In this document: piece by piece, positions 17,215 through 23,921 of the stretch
Layout of the letters: every line of letters starts with the position of its first letter
Numbering within the stretch: the first letter of the stretch is position 1
Assembly (NCBI GenBank): GCA_947177715.1
Contig: CAMWVM010000001.1
Span: forward strand, 1 to 27,733
Length of the DNA: 27,733 bases
DNA from: an uncultured Ruminococcus sp.
Lineage (GTDB): Bacteria > Bacillota > Clostridia > Oscillospirales > Ruminococcaceae
Direction of reading: 5' to 3'
Made by a program: the position numbers and the translations under genes
Notes under the pieces: generated by a model
What the model was told of the DNA's origin: nothing
What the model saw: the letters and a program-made list of their open reading frames with translations, nothing else
The model's database searches: none

Positions 17215-17400
17215 TTTCGGCACCTCCTGACGAAATTTGTACTCTGCAAGAACAAAAGGTTTTCACCTTAACAGAGCACGTCTGCCTCCCTCACACGTTT
17301 TAACGCAAGCTCTGTCCCGTATTTGGACAGAACCATGAGGTAACTTATGTTTTTTCACGCTTTTACACGCAAAAAAATAGACCTCATAAAGAGGTAAAAT
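17215..17400 (-). promoter_or_regulatory. Structured 5' leader of the rpmG operon
   Basis: The transcript leader (minus strand) holds several nested stems: a terminal hairpin ACCTC/GAGGT followed by seven T (17371-17395); CCTCA (17336-17340) pairing with TGAGG (17289-17293) around CTGTCC/GGACAG and GCGTT/AACGT; and CTCTG/CAGAG around AAGGT-GAAA-ACCTT. I recognise no named riboswitch or tRNA here. A tRNA-Trp, common before secE in Firmicutes, is not present. Confidence 0.5.
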
Positions 17401-17401
17401 A

Positions 17402-17431
17402 ATTATAACACACACTACATATTATTGTCAA
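17402..17431 (-). promoter_or_regulatory. Consensus promoter of the rpmG-secE-nusG-rplKA operon
   Basis: Perfect TTGACA (17426-17431) and perfect TATAAT (17402-17407) have an 18-base spacer on the minus strand, as expected of a growth-related ribosomal operon. Transcription would begin near 17395. The 424-base gene-free stretch 17215-17638 holds this promoter, the structured leader and the promoter of the divergent transporter gene. Confidence 0.9.
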
Positions 17432-17577
17432 GCAATAATATTAATTTTTTGTAAATTTTCGCACAAGCTACAGACGACTGCTTTTTTATGCTTATAAATA
17501 AGATCTTTAAAAGCTCAGTTTAGATAAAAAATCTGATATTTTAATTATACTTTTAATTAGTTTTATATAAAAACTTA

Positions 17578-17606
17578 TTGATTTTTTAGTGCGTTTTTGA
17601 TATACT
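17578..17606 (+). promoter_or_regulatory. Likely promoter of the NSS transporter and birA
   Basis: TTGATT (17578-17583) and TATACT (17601-17606) are 17 bases apart, about 32 bases before the transporter start. A TATAAT at 17610-17615 is an alternative -10 without a good -35. Confidence 0.55.
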
Positions 17607-17638
17607 TGATATAATATAAATCAGAAAGGAAAAAGTTT

Positions 17639-18979
17639 ATGAAAAAAGATAAAAACGGTTTTTCCAGCCGTATTGGTTTTATTCTTGCTGCGGCAGGATC
17701 GGCTGTTGGCTTAGGAAACATTTGGAGATTTCCTTACTTAGCGGCAAGACATGGCGGAGGTATTTTTCTTTTAGTCTATCTTATTCTCGCTGTAACCTTT
17801 GGCTTCAGTCTTTTAATAACAGAGATTGCCCTTGGAAGAAAAACCGGAAAAAGTTCGGTTAAGGCCTTTTCTGCTCTGAATCGTAAGTGGGGTTTTACCG
17901 GATATCTTGAAGCGGCTGTACCTATTATAATATTCCCATACTACTGTGTAATCGGCGGTTGGGTAACAAAATATCTTACTGTTTATGCTGCAAACCAATC
18001 TCATCTTGCTGCGACAGATGAATACTTCGGAGGGTTTATCAGCAAAACAGCACAGCCTGTTATTTTTCTTTTGATTTTTATTGCACTTACCTCGGCTGTT
18101 GTATTTATGGGGGTACAAAAGGGTATAGAAAATATAAGCAAAATTCTAATGCCGATACTTATTATCATGTCATTAGGAATTGCTGTTTATGCACTCACGT
18201 TGGATGGTGCTGTTGACGGGTTATTATATTATATTAAACCTGACTTTTCAAAATTCTCAATTAAAACGGTAATTGCAGCTATGGGCCAGCTTTTCTACTC
18301 CATGTCGCTTGCTATGGGAATCATGATAACTTATGGCTCCTACATGAGAAAAGAGGACAACTTAGAAAAGTCGGTAAGACACATTGAAATATTTGATACT
18401 GCTATTGCATTTATATCCGGGCTTATGATTATACCTGCTGTATTTATTTTCTCTCATGGAGATGAAAGCAAGCTTAATGCAGGACCAAGCCTTATGTTTG
18501 AAACTTTGCCGAAGGTTTTTGACTCTATGTATGGAGGAAAGATAATAGGCTTTGTATTCTTTGTACTTGTACTATTTGCGGCGCTGACTTCGGCGATTTC
18601 TCTTATGGAAACTATTGTTTCTATATTTTCTGACAAACTTAAATGCAGTCGTCGGGTTATTTGCTTTTGGGTTATGATTGTATCTTCAATTATGGCGATT
18701 CCGTCATCTTTAGGCTACGGTCTATGGTCAGGCATAAAGATATTTGGTTTTGCGATTCTTGATTTCTTTGATTTCTTAAGCAACAACATACTTATGCCTA
18801 TTGTTGCACTTCTCACTTGCATCTTTGTGGGGTATGTTATTAAAACAAAGTCTATTGAAGATGAAGTGGAGATCACAGGAAAGTTTAAAAGTAAAAAACT
18901 TTACAGAATAATGATAAAATACGTTGCACCGATATTTGTTATAACTATTTTGATTTCTTCTGTTTTTGGTATTGTATAA
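17639..18979 (+). CDS. Sodium-dependent amino-acid transporter, NSS/SLC6 family
   Basis: This is a symporter of the LeuT/MhsT type that uses the sodium gradient to import an amino acid or related amine. The 446 residues contain about 11 hydrophobic helices, the usual number for bacterial members. The hallmark first helix GFILAAAGSAVGLGNIWRFPYLAARHGGGIF-type stretch (about residues 12-42) contains the Na+ and substrate-contacting GSAVGLGN. Further markers are EIALGRKTGKSSVKAF, a FYSMSLAMGIMITYGSYM unwound-helix region, and the LTSAISLMETIVS helix. The substrate cannot be read from sequence. The start has AGAAAGGAAAAAG upstream. birA follows after 17 bases. Confidence 0.93.
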   Translation: MKKDKNGFSSRIGFILAAAGSAVGLGNIWRFPYLAARHGGGIFLLVYLILAVTFGFSLLITEIALGRKTGKSSVKAFSALNRKWGFTGYLEAAVPIIIFPYYCVIGGWVTKYLTVYAANQSHLAATDEYFGGFISKTAQPVIFLLIFIALTSAVVFMGVQKGIENISKILMPILIIMSLGIAVYALTLDGAVDGLLYYIKPDFSKFSIKTVIAAMGQLFYSMSLAMGIMITYGSYMRKEDNLEKSVRHIEIFDTAIAFISGLMIIPAVFIFSHGDESKLNAGPSLMFETLPKVFDSMYGGKIIGFVFFVLVLFAALTSAISLMETIVSIFSDKLKCSRRVICFWVMIVSSIMAIPSSLGYGLWSGIKIFGFAILDFFDFLSNNILMPIVALLTCIFVGYVIKTKSIEDEVEITGKFKSKKLYRIMIKYVAPIFVITILISSVFGIV

Positions 18980-18996
18980 ATTTGAAGGTGAAAAAA

Positions 18997-19974
18997 TTGA
19001 GTTTAAAAGAAAAGGTTTTAAATGAACTTGAAGCAAACAGGGGAGAGAGCTTTTCCGGGGCACAGCTTGCAAAAACTCTTGGGGTTTCACGCACAGCTAT
19101 TTGGAAAGCCATTGAAGATTTACGAAAGGATGGCGTTGAAATCTCTGCGGTAACCAACAAGGGTTATACGCTTAAGTCAGAGGACAACAGTTTGTCCGCA
19201 GAGGGAATAAGAGCTATTCTCGGCGAAACCGAATATGACATTCACGTTGAAAAGACGGTTACATCAACAAACACGGTTTTAAAAGAACTTGCAAAAGACG
19301 GTGAATCTGCTGGATATGTTCTTATTGCACAACAGCAGACTGCCGGAAAGGGCCGTTTAGGGCGCAGGTTTTATTCTCCTGACAAGACGGGACTATACTT
19401 ATCCGTTATACTTAAACCAAAGTTGACCATAGAAAACGCATTGTTTATCACCACCTCGGCGGCGGTTGCTGTATCAAGGGCTATTGAAACGGTAAGCAAT
19501 AATGAAGTCAAGGCAGAAATAAAATGGGTAAATGATGTTTTTGTTAATAATAAAAAGGTTTGCGGAATTCTTACGGAGGCATCGGTTGACTTTGAAAGCG
19601 GTGGTCTTGAATATGCGGTTTTAGGCATAGGTGTAAATATACTTGCTCCTGAAAGTGATTTTCCCGACGAGCTGAAAAATGTTGCAACATCTGTTTTCGG
19701 TAACAGCCGGCAGGAAAACATACGCAATAGGTTAGCGGCAGAAATTTTGCGTGAACTTAGCCGCTTGCCTGAAAATTTCATGGACAAAGAGGTTTTGAAC
19801 GAATACCGCAGCCGTTCAATGCTTATAGGAAAAAATGTTTTTGCAGTTTCAGGCGACAAAAAAGACCCCTGCGTTGTATTGGACATAGATGATAGAGCAA
19901 GGCTTATTGTACGTTTTGAGGACGGCAGTGAAAAAGCGCTTTCTACAGGAGAAGTAAGTATAAGAATGAATTAG
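18997..19974 (+). CDS. birA: Bifunctional biotin ligase / biotin operon repressor BirA
   Basis: BirA activates biotin to biotinyl-AMP and attaches it to acetyl-CoA carboxylase-type carrier proteins; the two-domain form also represses biotin genes. Here an N-terminal winged helix (GAQLAKTLGVSRTAIWKAIEDLR, about residues 20-42) precedes the catalytic domain, with STNTVLKELA, QQTAGKGRLGRRFYSP (the glycine-rich biotinyl-AMP loop, GKGRLGR in place of the common GRGRRGR), KWVNDVFVNNKKVCGIL, and a C-terminal SH3-like cap. I start at TTG 18997, six bases after GAAGGTG; other non-ATG starts (18982 TTG, 18988 GTG) overlap that site. It ends at the palindromic terminator that bounds the AT-rich insert. 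Confidence 0.93.
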   Translation: MSLKEKVLNELEANRGESFSGAQLAKTLGVSRTAIWKAIEDLRKDGVEISAVTNKGYTLKSEDNSLSAEGIRAILGETEYDIHVEKTVTSTNTVLKELAKDGESAGYVLIAQQQTAGKGRLGRRFYSPDKTGLYLSVILKPKLTIENALFITTSAAVAVSRAIETVSNNEVKAEIKWVNDVFVNNKKVCGILTEASVDFESGGLEYAVLGIGVNILAPESDFPDELKNVATSVFGNSRQENIRNRLAAEILRELSRLPENFMDKEVLNEYRSRSMLIGKNVFAVSGDKKDPCVVLDIDDRARLIVRFEDGSEKALSTGEVSIRMN

Positions 19975-20009
19975 AAAAAGCACGCCAACAAGAAATTCTT
20001 GTTGGCGTT
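19975..20009 (+). repeat. Left copy of 35-base direct repeat (terminator palindrome)
   Basis: This copy is identical over 35 bases to 22284-22318. It contains a palindrome with 13-base arms (ACGCCAACAAGAA / TTCTTGTTGGCGT) around a single A, preceded by AAAAAGC. It lies directly after the birA stop. On the plus strand the sequence after the stem (GACATTTTATT) is a poor T-run, whereas the right copy keeps ATTTTTAT. This suggests that the insert joined exactly at the right edge of this copy. Confidence 0.97.
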
Positions 20010-20036
20010 GACATTTTATTCTTAATATGATATAAT
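20008..20036 (+). promoter_or_regulatory. Perfect consensus promoter of the AT-rich insert
   Basis: TTGACA (20008-20013), 17 bases, then TATAAT (20031-20036). The first two bases of the -35 box are the last two bases of the left repeat, so the box was completed by the insert junction. It drives the three insert genes independently of birA. Confidence 0.88.
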
Positions 20037-20079
20037 TTCCTTTGATTTTGCAAAACAAGTAAATAACAGAAGGGAGGTT

Positions 20080-20544
20080 TTGTACGAAATAATATTATAT
20101 TTCGTATACTATATCGAAGACACTATGAAGAGAAAAATAAAATATGTTTTAACAATTACATCACTGTTTATAATATTGCTTATTATAATTCTTACTTTTA
20201 TTCCAACAAATTATGATTCATTTTTATATCCTGCAGACTTTACTAAAAAAATACATAGTGAAACAAGTATTATGCTTGATAAATATTTGAATAGTACAAG
20301 AATTATCGATAAAGATAACAATGTAATAAATTATTCTGCTCCGAATGGTGATATTTTATCGAATGCATTTTCATATCAAATTGAAGAAAAGTTTGACGAT
20401 AATAATATAAGTTTTGATAAACGAAAAATTCATGTAAGTCTTTTTATTGAATATGAAGATGAATTATACAAACTAAAATTCACTGGAAATAAAAAGTGTA
20501 TTTTCATATATGAATGGTCTTTTGATTCAATAGAGAAGTATTAA
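20080..20544 (+). CDS. Unrecognised small membrane-anchored or exported protein
   Basis: This is the first gene of the insert, with no family that I recognise. A single strong hydrophobic segment (YVLTITSLFIILLIIILTFI) follows a basic MKRKIK start, then about 110 polar residues predicted to lie outside the cell, rich in N, D, K and I and ending in a FTGNKKCIFIYEWSFDSIEKY-like strand region. The start is ambiguous. TTG at 20080 lies five bases after AGAAGG and gives 154 residues; ATG at 20125 gives 139 residues and begins exactly at the basic signal-like N-terminus, but has only a weak GAAGA site. The next gene starts 17 bases after the stop, so the two share a transcript. It could be a signal-anchored partner of the next protein. 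Confidence 0.62.
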   Translation: MYEIILYFVYYIEDTMKRKIKYVLTITSLFIILLIIILTFIPTNYDSFLYPADFTKKIHSETSIMLDKYLNSTRIIDKDNNVINYSAPNGDILSNAFSYQIEEKFDDNNISFDKRKIHVSLFIEYEDELYKLKFTGNKKCIFIYEWSFDSIEKY

Positions 20545-20561
20545 AATATGGAGGAAAAAAT

Positions 20562-21488
20562 ATGTGCTTAAATAAATTTATTGTTACACTATTTTCTGCA
20601 GTATTATTAATAGCCCATTTAAGCAATAGCATAAATGCGTATGCAGGTGAAACCGTTGATCAAGATAATCTCACACCATATGTTTTACTTACTGAAAGTG
20701 AAAATGGAAATATAGATATATTTACTAATGAATTAACAACACAAGGTAACATAAGAGCAAAAGGGTTCGTAAATATATACGCATCTACAAAAAATATTAA
20801 TGGAACACTGGAAAATGGAACAGAAAGTTTTTCACCAGATAACTTATTTGATTTATTTGAACGAAACGATAATATTCAAACTCACCAAACTATTAATTAC
20901 TATTCTGACACAAATGTGAAAGAAGCAATTTGCTCCGATTTCTGTAATTTTTATTGTTCAAATATAAAAATATCTGCAGATATATTGTCAGATAATAATA
21001 TAGGTTTTTATTGTAATTCACTTCAAAGTAATGATCTACATTTTTTATCTTCAAAAAATGGAAATATAACAATAAATGCAAGTAACTTTGATTATCAAGG
21101 AATTATTTACGCTCCAAACGGAACTGTAACAATTAATGCAAATTTAATTAATTATAAGGGTATTATTATATCCAATAATATTGTAATGAATGCAAACTAT
21201 ATTAAACTTACAGAAAGCGTAGAAGTTTTTGATTTATGCGATAAATATTGTAATGATTTAAATGAACAAAATTATCTAATACAACAATACGAAAATATAA
21301 AAGCAAAGATCAAAGCATACGAGGATATTTCAAAGGATACGCTTGAAGATATATCAACAAATACATATACAGAAACTTTATCTAATTTATATGATGAATA
21401 TGAATCTTTGCATGATGAATTACAAGAACGGAATATGTTTATGAAAAGTGATGAAATTAATAAACTATTCTTATCTGATAAAATTTAA
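20562..21488 (+). CDS. Secreted protein with repeating beta-strand units
   Basis: This is a 308-residue exported protein with an excellent GGAGG ribosome site. A signal peptide (FIVTLFSAVLLIAHLSNSINAYA, cleavage probably after AYA at about residue 28) is followed by a region of about 180 residues with repeated short strand-turn units: GNIDIFTNE, GNIRAKGFVNIYAS, GNITINASNFDYQGIIYAPNG, GTVTINANLINYKGIIIS, NIVMNANYIKL. The pattern suggests a beta-solenoid or bactofilin-like fold. From memory, similar IYAPNG-TVTINAN-type blocks open very large secreted proteins of Clostridia. Here the block is followed only by about 75 residues of likely coiled coil (QYENIKAKIKAYEDI, LYDEYESLHDELQER). At least five cysteines lie in or just after the strand region. 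The function is unknown; an adhesin-like or surface-scaffold role is a guess. Confidence 0.72.
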   Translation: MCLNKFIVTLFSAVLLIAHLSNSINAYAGETVDQDNLTPYVLLTESENGNIDIFTNELTTQGNIRAKGFVNIYASTKNINGTLENGTESFSPDNLFDLFERNDNIQTHQTINYYSDTNVKEAICSDFCNFYCSNIKISADILSDNNIGFYCNSLQSNDLHFLSSKNGNITINASNFDYQGIIYAPNGTVTINANLINYKGIIISNNIVMNANYIKLTESVEVFDLCDKYCNDLNEQNYLIQQYENIKAKIKAYEDISKDTLEDISTNTYTETLSNLYDEYESLHDELQERNMFMKSDEINKLFLSDKI

Positions 21489-21520
21489 ATAATTCTTCCA
21501 ATTATAGAGCAAGGTACCCT

Positions 21521-22264
21521 TTGCAAAGCAGTGGACTAGATAAAAAATATGATGTAATCAGAACAAAATCAACAAGCAAATATGACGGAAAAGTATATCA
21601 ATATTATTCAGTAAGTGTAAGTGATAAAAATAATACTAATAAGTTTTATTACGAACTTGCAAATAAAATTATTATTAAAGGAAAAATTAAAGATAAAACA
21701 TCTGCGGAAAAATTTTTAAATTCTACTTTAAATGTTGTTTTGCCAGCAGCAACTAATTCTATTACTTTTGCAAATCCTTTTGCAGGTAAAGTTATTAAAG
21801 CTTTAGTTTCTGGTGTGTTAAAAGCCCATAATGCCTCATTATCTTCTCCTACAAACTTAATTGTTAAATCTAAAAATACTTATGAAATAACAGCATTAAC
21901 CGTTGAAACAAGTCAAAAATATAATTTTGTTCTCAGTGGCAGTACATGGTATAATGTGTATAATTGCAATCGTGCAATATGGAAGATTGAACATTCTATA
22001 TATGCATATAAAAATAAAAAACTTACTGCATTTCACACCATTGAAACATTGAAAAGTAATGGAGATTACTTTAAATCTTACAAGGCAGTTCAATATTTTG
22101 TAGAAAACAAAAAGAAAAATAAAGGGAAATATGTAAACAATTCACTATATCCATATAAATCTTATTTTATTAGTGATATGATTATTAAAGATTCAAAAGG
22201 TAAAAAGTGGGTAATAAAGCCTATTAAATATCCTACAACAACATCTTTAATGTCTATTGTATAA
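21521..22264 (+). CDS. Unrecognised Lys/Asn-rich protein, possibly 5'-truncated
   Basis: The open frame runs to a stop 20 bases before the right repeat and gives 247 residues from a TTG. There is no ATG in the first part of the frame, and the only upstream purine site is a weak AGCAAGG. The frame is open back to 21482 without any start, and the residues there (SSNYRARYPL) read like ordinary protein. The gene may therefore have lost its true start, or depend on translation coupled to the previous gene. The product is very basic, with no signal peptide, a central low-polarity stretch (NVVLPAATNSITFANPFAGKVIKALVSGVL) and a Tyr/Lys-rich C-terminal half (IWKIEHSIYAYKNKK, GKKWVIKPIKYPTT). No family was recognised. 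Confidence 0.5.
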   Translation: MQSSGLDKKYDVIRTKSTSKYDGKVYQYYSVSVSDKNNTNKFYYELANKIIIKGKIKDKTSAEKFLNSTLNVVLPAATNSITFANPFAGKVIKALVSGVLKAHNASLSSPTNLIVKSKNTYEITALTVETSQKYNFVLSGSTWYNVYNCNRAIWKIEHSIYAYKNKKLTAFHTIETLKSNGDYFKSYKAVQYFVENKKKNKGKYVNNSLYPYKSYFISDMIIKDSKGKKWVIKPIKYPTTTSLMSIV

Positions 22265-22283
22265 ACTCCTTATTTATGATAAT

Positions 22284-22318
22284 AAAAAGCACGCCAACAA
22301 GAAATTCTTGTTGGCGTT
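22284..22318 (-). repeat. Right copy of 35-base direct repeat (terminator palindrome)
   Basis: Identical to 19975-20009. The palindrome ends five bases before the stop codon of the convergent radical SAM gene. It has T-runs on both sides: ATTTTTAT for plus transcripts and GCTTTTTATT for minus transcripts. It is thus a working bidirectional terminator for the insert genes and for the radical SAM operon. Confidence 0.97.
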
Positions 22319-22322
22319 ATTT

Positions 22323-22937
22323 TTATCCTATATATTCTCTTACTCTAAGCTTTATGCCGATAGTTTCAGCGATTTTTCTGCTTTTTTCAATCTCTTCCTC
22401 ACCGATAATATCCACAACTGTAAGAACGGTATTTGGCACGTAGTTCTTCACCTTTGAAGCAAAAGACAGCATTTCCTCAAAGCAATCAACGCCTTTAAAT
22501 GACGGACGGGTAACATCATTATATGCTTTGCTGTCAGAAGCATTAAGACTTATTGAAATGGTATCGGCAATACCCTCTAATTCAGCGGCTGTTTCCCTTT
22601 TATTTATCAAGTCAGACAAGCCATTTGTATTTATTCTGATCGGTATGTCAGATACTGAACGGATATATTTTGCTGTTTCTCTCAATATTTCAAGCTCACA
22701 GGTAGGTTCGCCGTATCCACAGAAGATAACTTCTGAATATTTATTTAAATCACAATTCTTTACTGCTTCTATCACCTCTTCTGCCGTGGGTTGGTGTTCA
22801 AGCCACAGTGGGTCTGAACCATAAGCTCCGTCGCCGTTATTTCTTATACAGAAAGTACAGTTACAGGGGCATTTATTTGTTATATTAAGATACAATCCAT
22901 TTCCTACTTCATAAGTTATTGTCATTCGTTTTTCCAT
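22323..22937 (-). CDS. Radical SAM protein, TatD-associated type
   Basis: The 204-residue small radical SAM protein has a CxxxCxxC cluster motif (Cys23, Cys27, Cys30, within NKCPCNCTFC), which should hold a [4Fe-4S] cluster that cleaves S-adenosylmethionine. Further motifs are VIFCGYGEPT and IRINTNG. The overall length and the ITNKCPCNCTFCIRN start match the family named for its frequent linkage to TatD nucleases; no tatD gene is in this window. The substrate is unknown. I start at MEKRMTITYEVG, which has AAGGAGTGA upstream, rather than 14 codons earlier. It lies 31 bases after the YhcC-like radical SAM gene, so they form an operon. Confidence 0.87.
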   Translation of the reverse strand: MEKRMTITYEVGNGLYLNITNKCPCNCTFCIRNNGDGAYGSDPLWLEHQPTAEEVIEAVKNCDLNKYSEVIFCGYGEPTCELEILRETAKYIRSVSDIPIRINTNGLSDLINKRETAAELEGIADTISISLNASDSKAYNDVTRPSFKGVDCFEEMLSFASKVKNYVPNTVLTVVDIIGEEEIEKSRKIAETIGIKLRVREYIG

Positions 22938-22968
22938 TGTAAATTCACTCCTTAAAAATATTTTTATT

Positions 22969-23919
22969 TTACTTATCAACGCACATTCCCTGCCACAGGT
23001 TTTCCCGTGCCATTTTTTTATCTATTTCGTTCATTACACAGAACTTTTTCAAGCTCCACATAGGCGCTATTAAATCATCCTTTGCTCCGTCACCTGTAAC
23101 ACGCTGTATAATCACTTCTTCAGGCAAGACTTTTAGCTGTTCACACACGATATCGACATAATCATCAATGCTCATTGCCTGAAAATCATTATTTTCATAC
23201 ATTTGAGCAAGCTTTGTTCCTTTTAAAATATGCAAAAGGTGAATTTTTATACTGTGTATGCCAAGTTCGCCTACTGTTTTAGCTGTTTTTATCATCATTT
23301 CCTTTGTTTCAAAAGGCAGACCGTTTATTATATGTACACAAATGTTTATACCACGTTTTTTCAGCATATTAAAGCCGTCGAGAAATTGGGCATAAGTATG
23401 ACATCGATTACAAAGTTTTGCTGTTTTATCATAAATACTTTGCAAACCAAGTTCAACGGTAAGATAAGTTTTCTTTGAAATCTCACCCAACAAATCTGCA
23501 ACTTCCTCGGTTATACAATCACCTCGGGTTGCAATACTAAGTCCTACCACATTCTCAAAACTAAGAGCAGTATAATACATATCCCTTAGCGTTTCAACCG
23601 GAGCATAAGTATTTGAACCAGCCTGAAAATAAGGAATATACAGCCCGTCTTGCCACTTGTTATGCATTTTATCCTTAATATCATCAAACTGCGTTTTTAT
23701 GTCATCACAAGGATTTCCGGCAAAATCTCCGCTTAGTTTTGCAGAACAAAATATACAGCCGCCTGTTCCTTTTGTTCCGTCACGGTTAGGACAACCCAAA
23801 TCCACATTAAGCGGAACTTTAAAAACCTTTTGACCAAACTTTTTTCTAAGATAATAATTATAGGTTTGATATCTTTTATTATCATCAGAAAGCCCGAAAG
23901 GATTTTCTTTTGGCTTCAA
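22969..23919 (-). CDS. YhcC-like radical SAM protein (TIGR01212 type)
   Basis: The 316-residue protein has the unusual long cluster spacing of this group: Cys43, then Cys55-x-x-Cys58 (LGCPNRDGT...GGCIFC). Downstream are AYFQAGSNTYAP-type sequence (PYFQAGSNTYAPVETLR), the GLSIATRGDCI strand, TVELGLQSIYDKT, ICVHIINGLPFET, IKIHLLHILKGT, and a C-terminal IQRVTGDGAKDDLIAPMWS. These match the YhcC/TIGR01212 family, whose substrate is not established. The start codon is TTG, with GAGGAGG upstream inside the end of the previous gene. Only two bases separate it from the upstream stop, so translation is coupled. Confidence 0.9.
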   Translation of the reverse strand: MKPKENPFGLSDDNKRYQTYNYYLRKKFGQKVFKVPLNVDLGCPNRDGTKGTGGCIFCSAKLSGDFAGNPCDDIKTQFDDIKDKMHNKWQDGLYIPYFQAGSNTYAPVETLRDMYYTALSFENVVGLSIATRGDCITEEVADLLGEISKKTYLTVELGLQSIYDKTAKLCNRCHTYAQFLDGFNMLKKRGINICVHIINGLPFETKEMMIKTAKTVGELGIHSIKIHLLHILKGTKLAQMYENNDFQAMSIDDYVDIVCEQLKVLPEEVIIQRVTGDGAKDDLIAPMWSLKKFCVMNEIDKKMARENLWQGMCVDK

Positions 23920-23921
23920 GC

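Larger units (their letters stand above)
20010..22283 (+). other. AT-rich accessory insert between duplicated terminators
   Basis: This 2,274-base block is visibly much richer in A and T than its neighbours (runs of AAT, ATA and AAA codons). It holds three genes I cannot assign to known families and its own consensus promoter, and is bounded by identical 35-base repeats. No transposase, integrase or tRNA is inside. The flanking genes, birA and a convergent radical SAM gene, are intact. Taking out the insert and one repeat leaves one bidirectional terminator. I infer a horizontally acquired, non-autonomous cargo segment. Duplication by homologous recombination between dispersed terminator copies is an alternative. 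Confidence 0.65.

Noticed and set aside
17215..17400. Possible tRNA-Trp before secE, as in many Firmicutes
   Set aside because: No cloverleaf, no GTTCAA-type T loop and no acceptor-stem pairing could be found in the leader.
18982..18996. Upstream non-ATG starts for birA
   Set aside because: They overlap the GAAGGTG ribosome site that fits the TTG at 18997.
19371..19886. 171-codon minus-strand frame inside birA
   Set aside because: It is fully overlapped by a clearly identified gene, and the translation is Ser/Thr-rich and unlike a protein family.
20562..22264. Second and third insert genes as one gene split by a single frameshift
   Set aside because: The third frame has its own stop at 21479 and the second gene continues normally with a coiled-coil tail to 21488; a single base change does not give a convincing joined protein, so truncation is only suggested.
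19975..22318. Insertion sequence with terminal inverted repeats
   Set aside because: The ends are direct copies of a self-complementary hairpin, no transposase is encoded, and no further short target duplication is seen outside the repeats.
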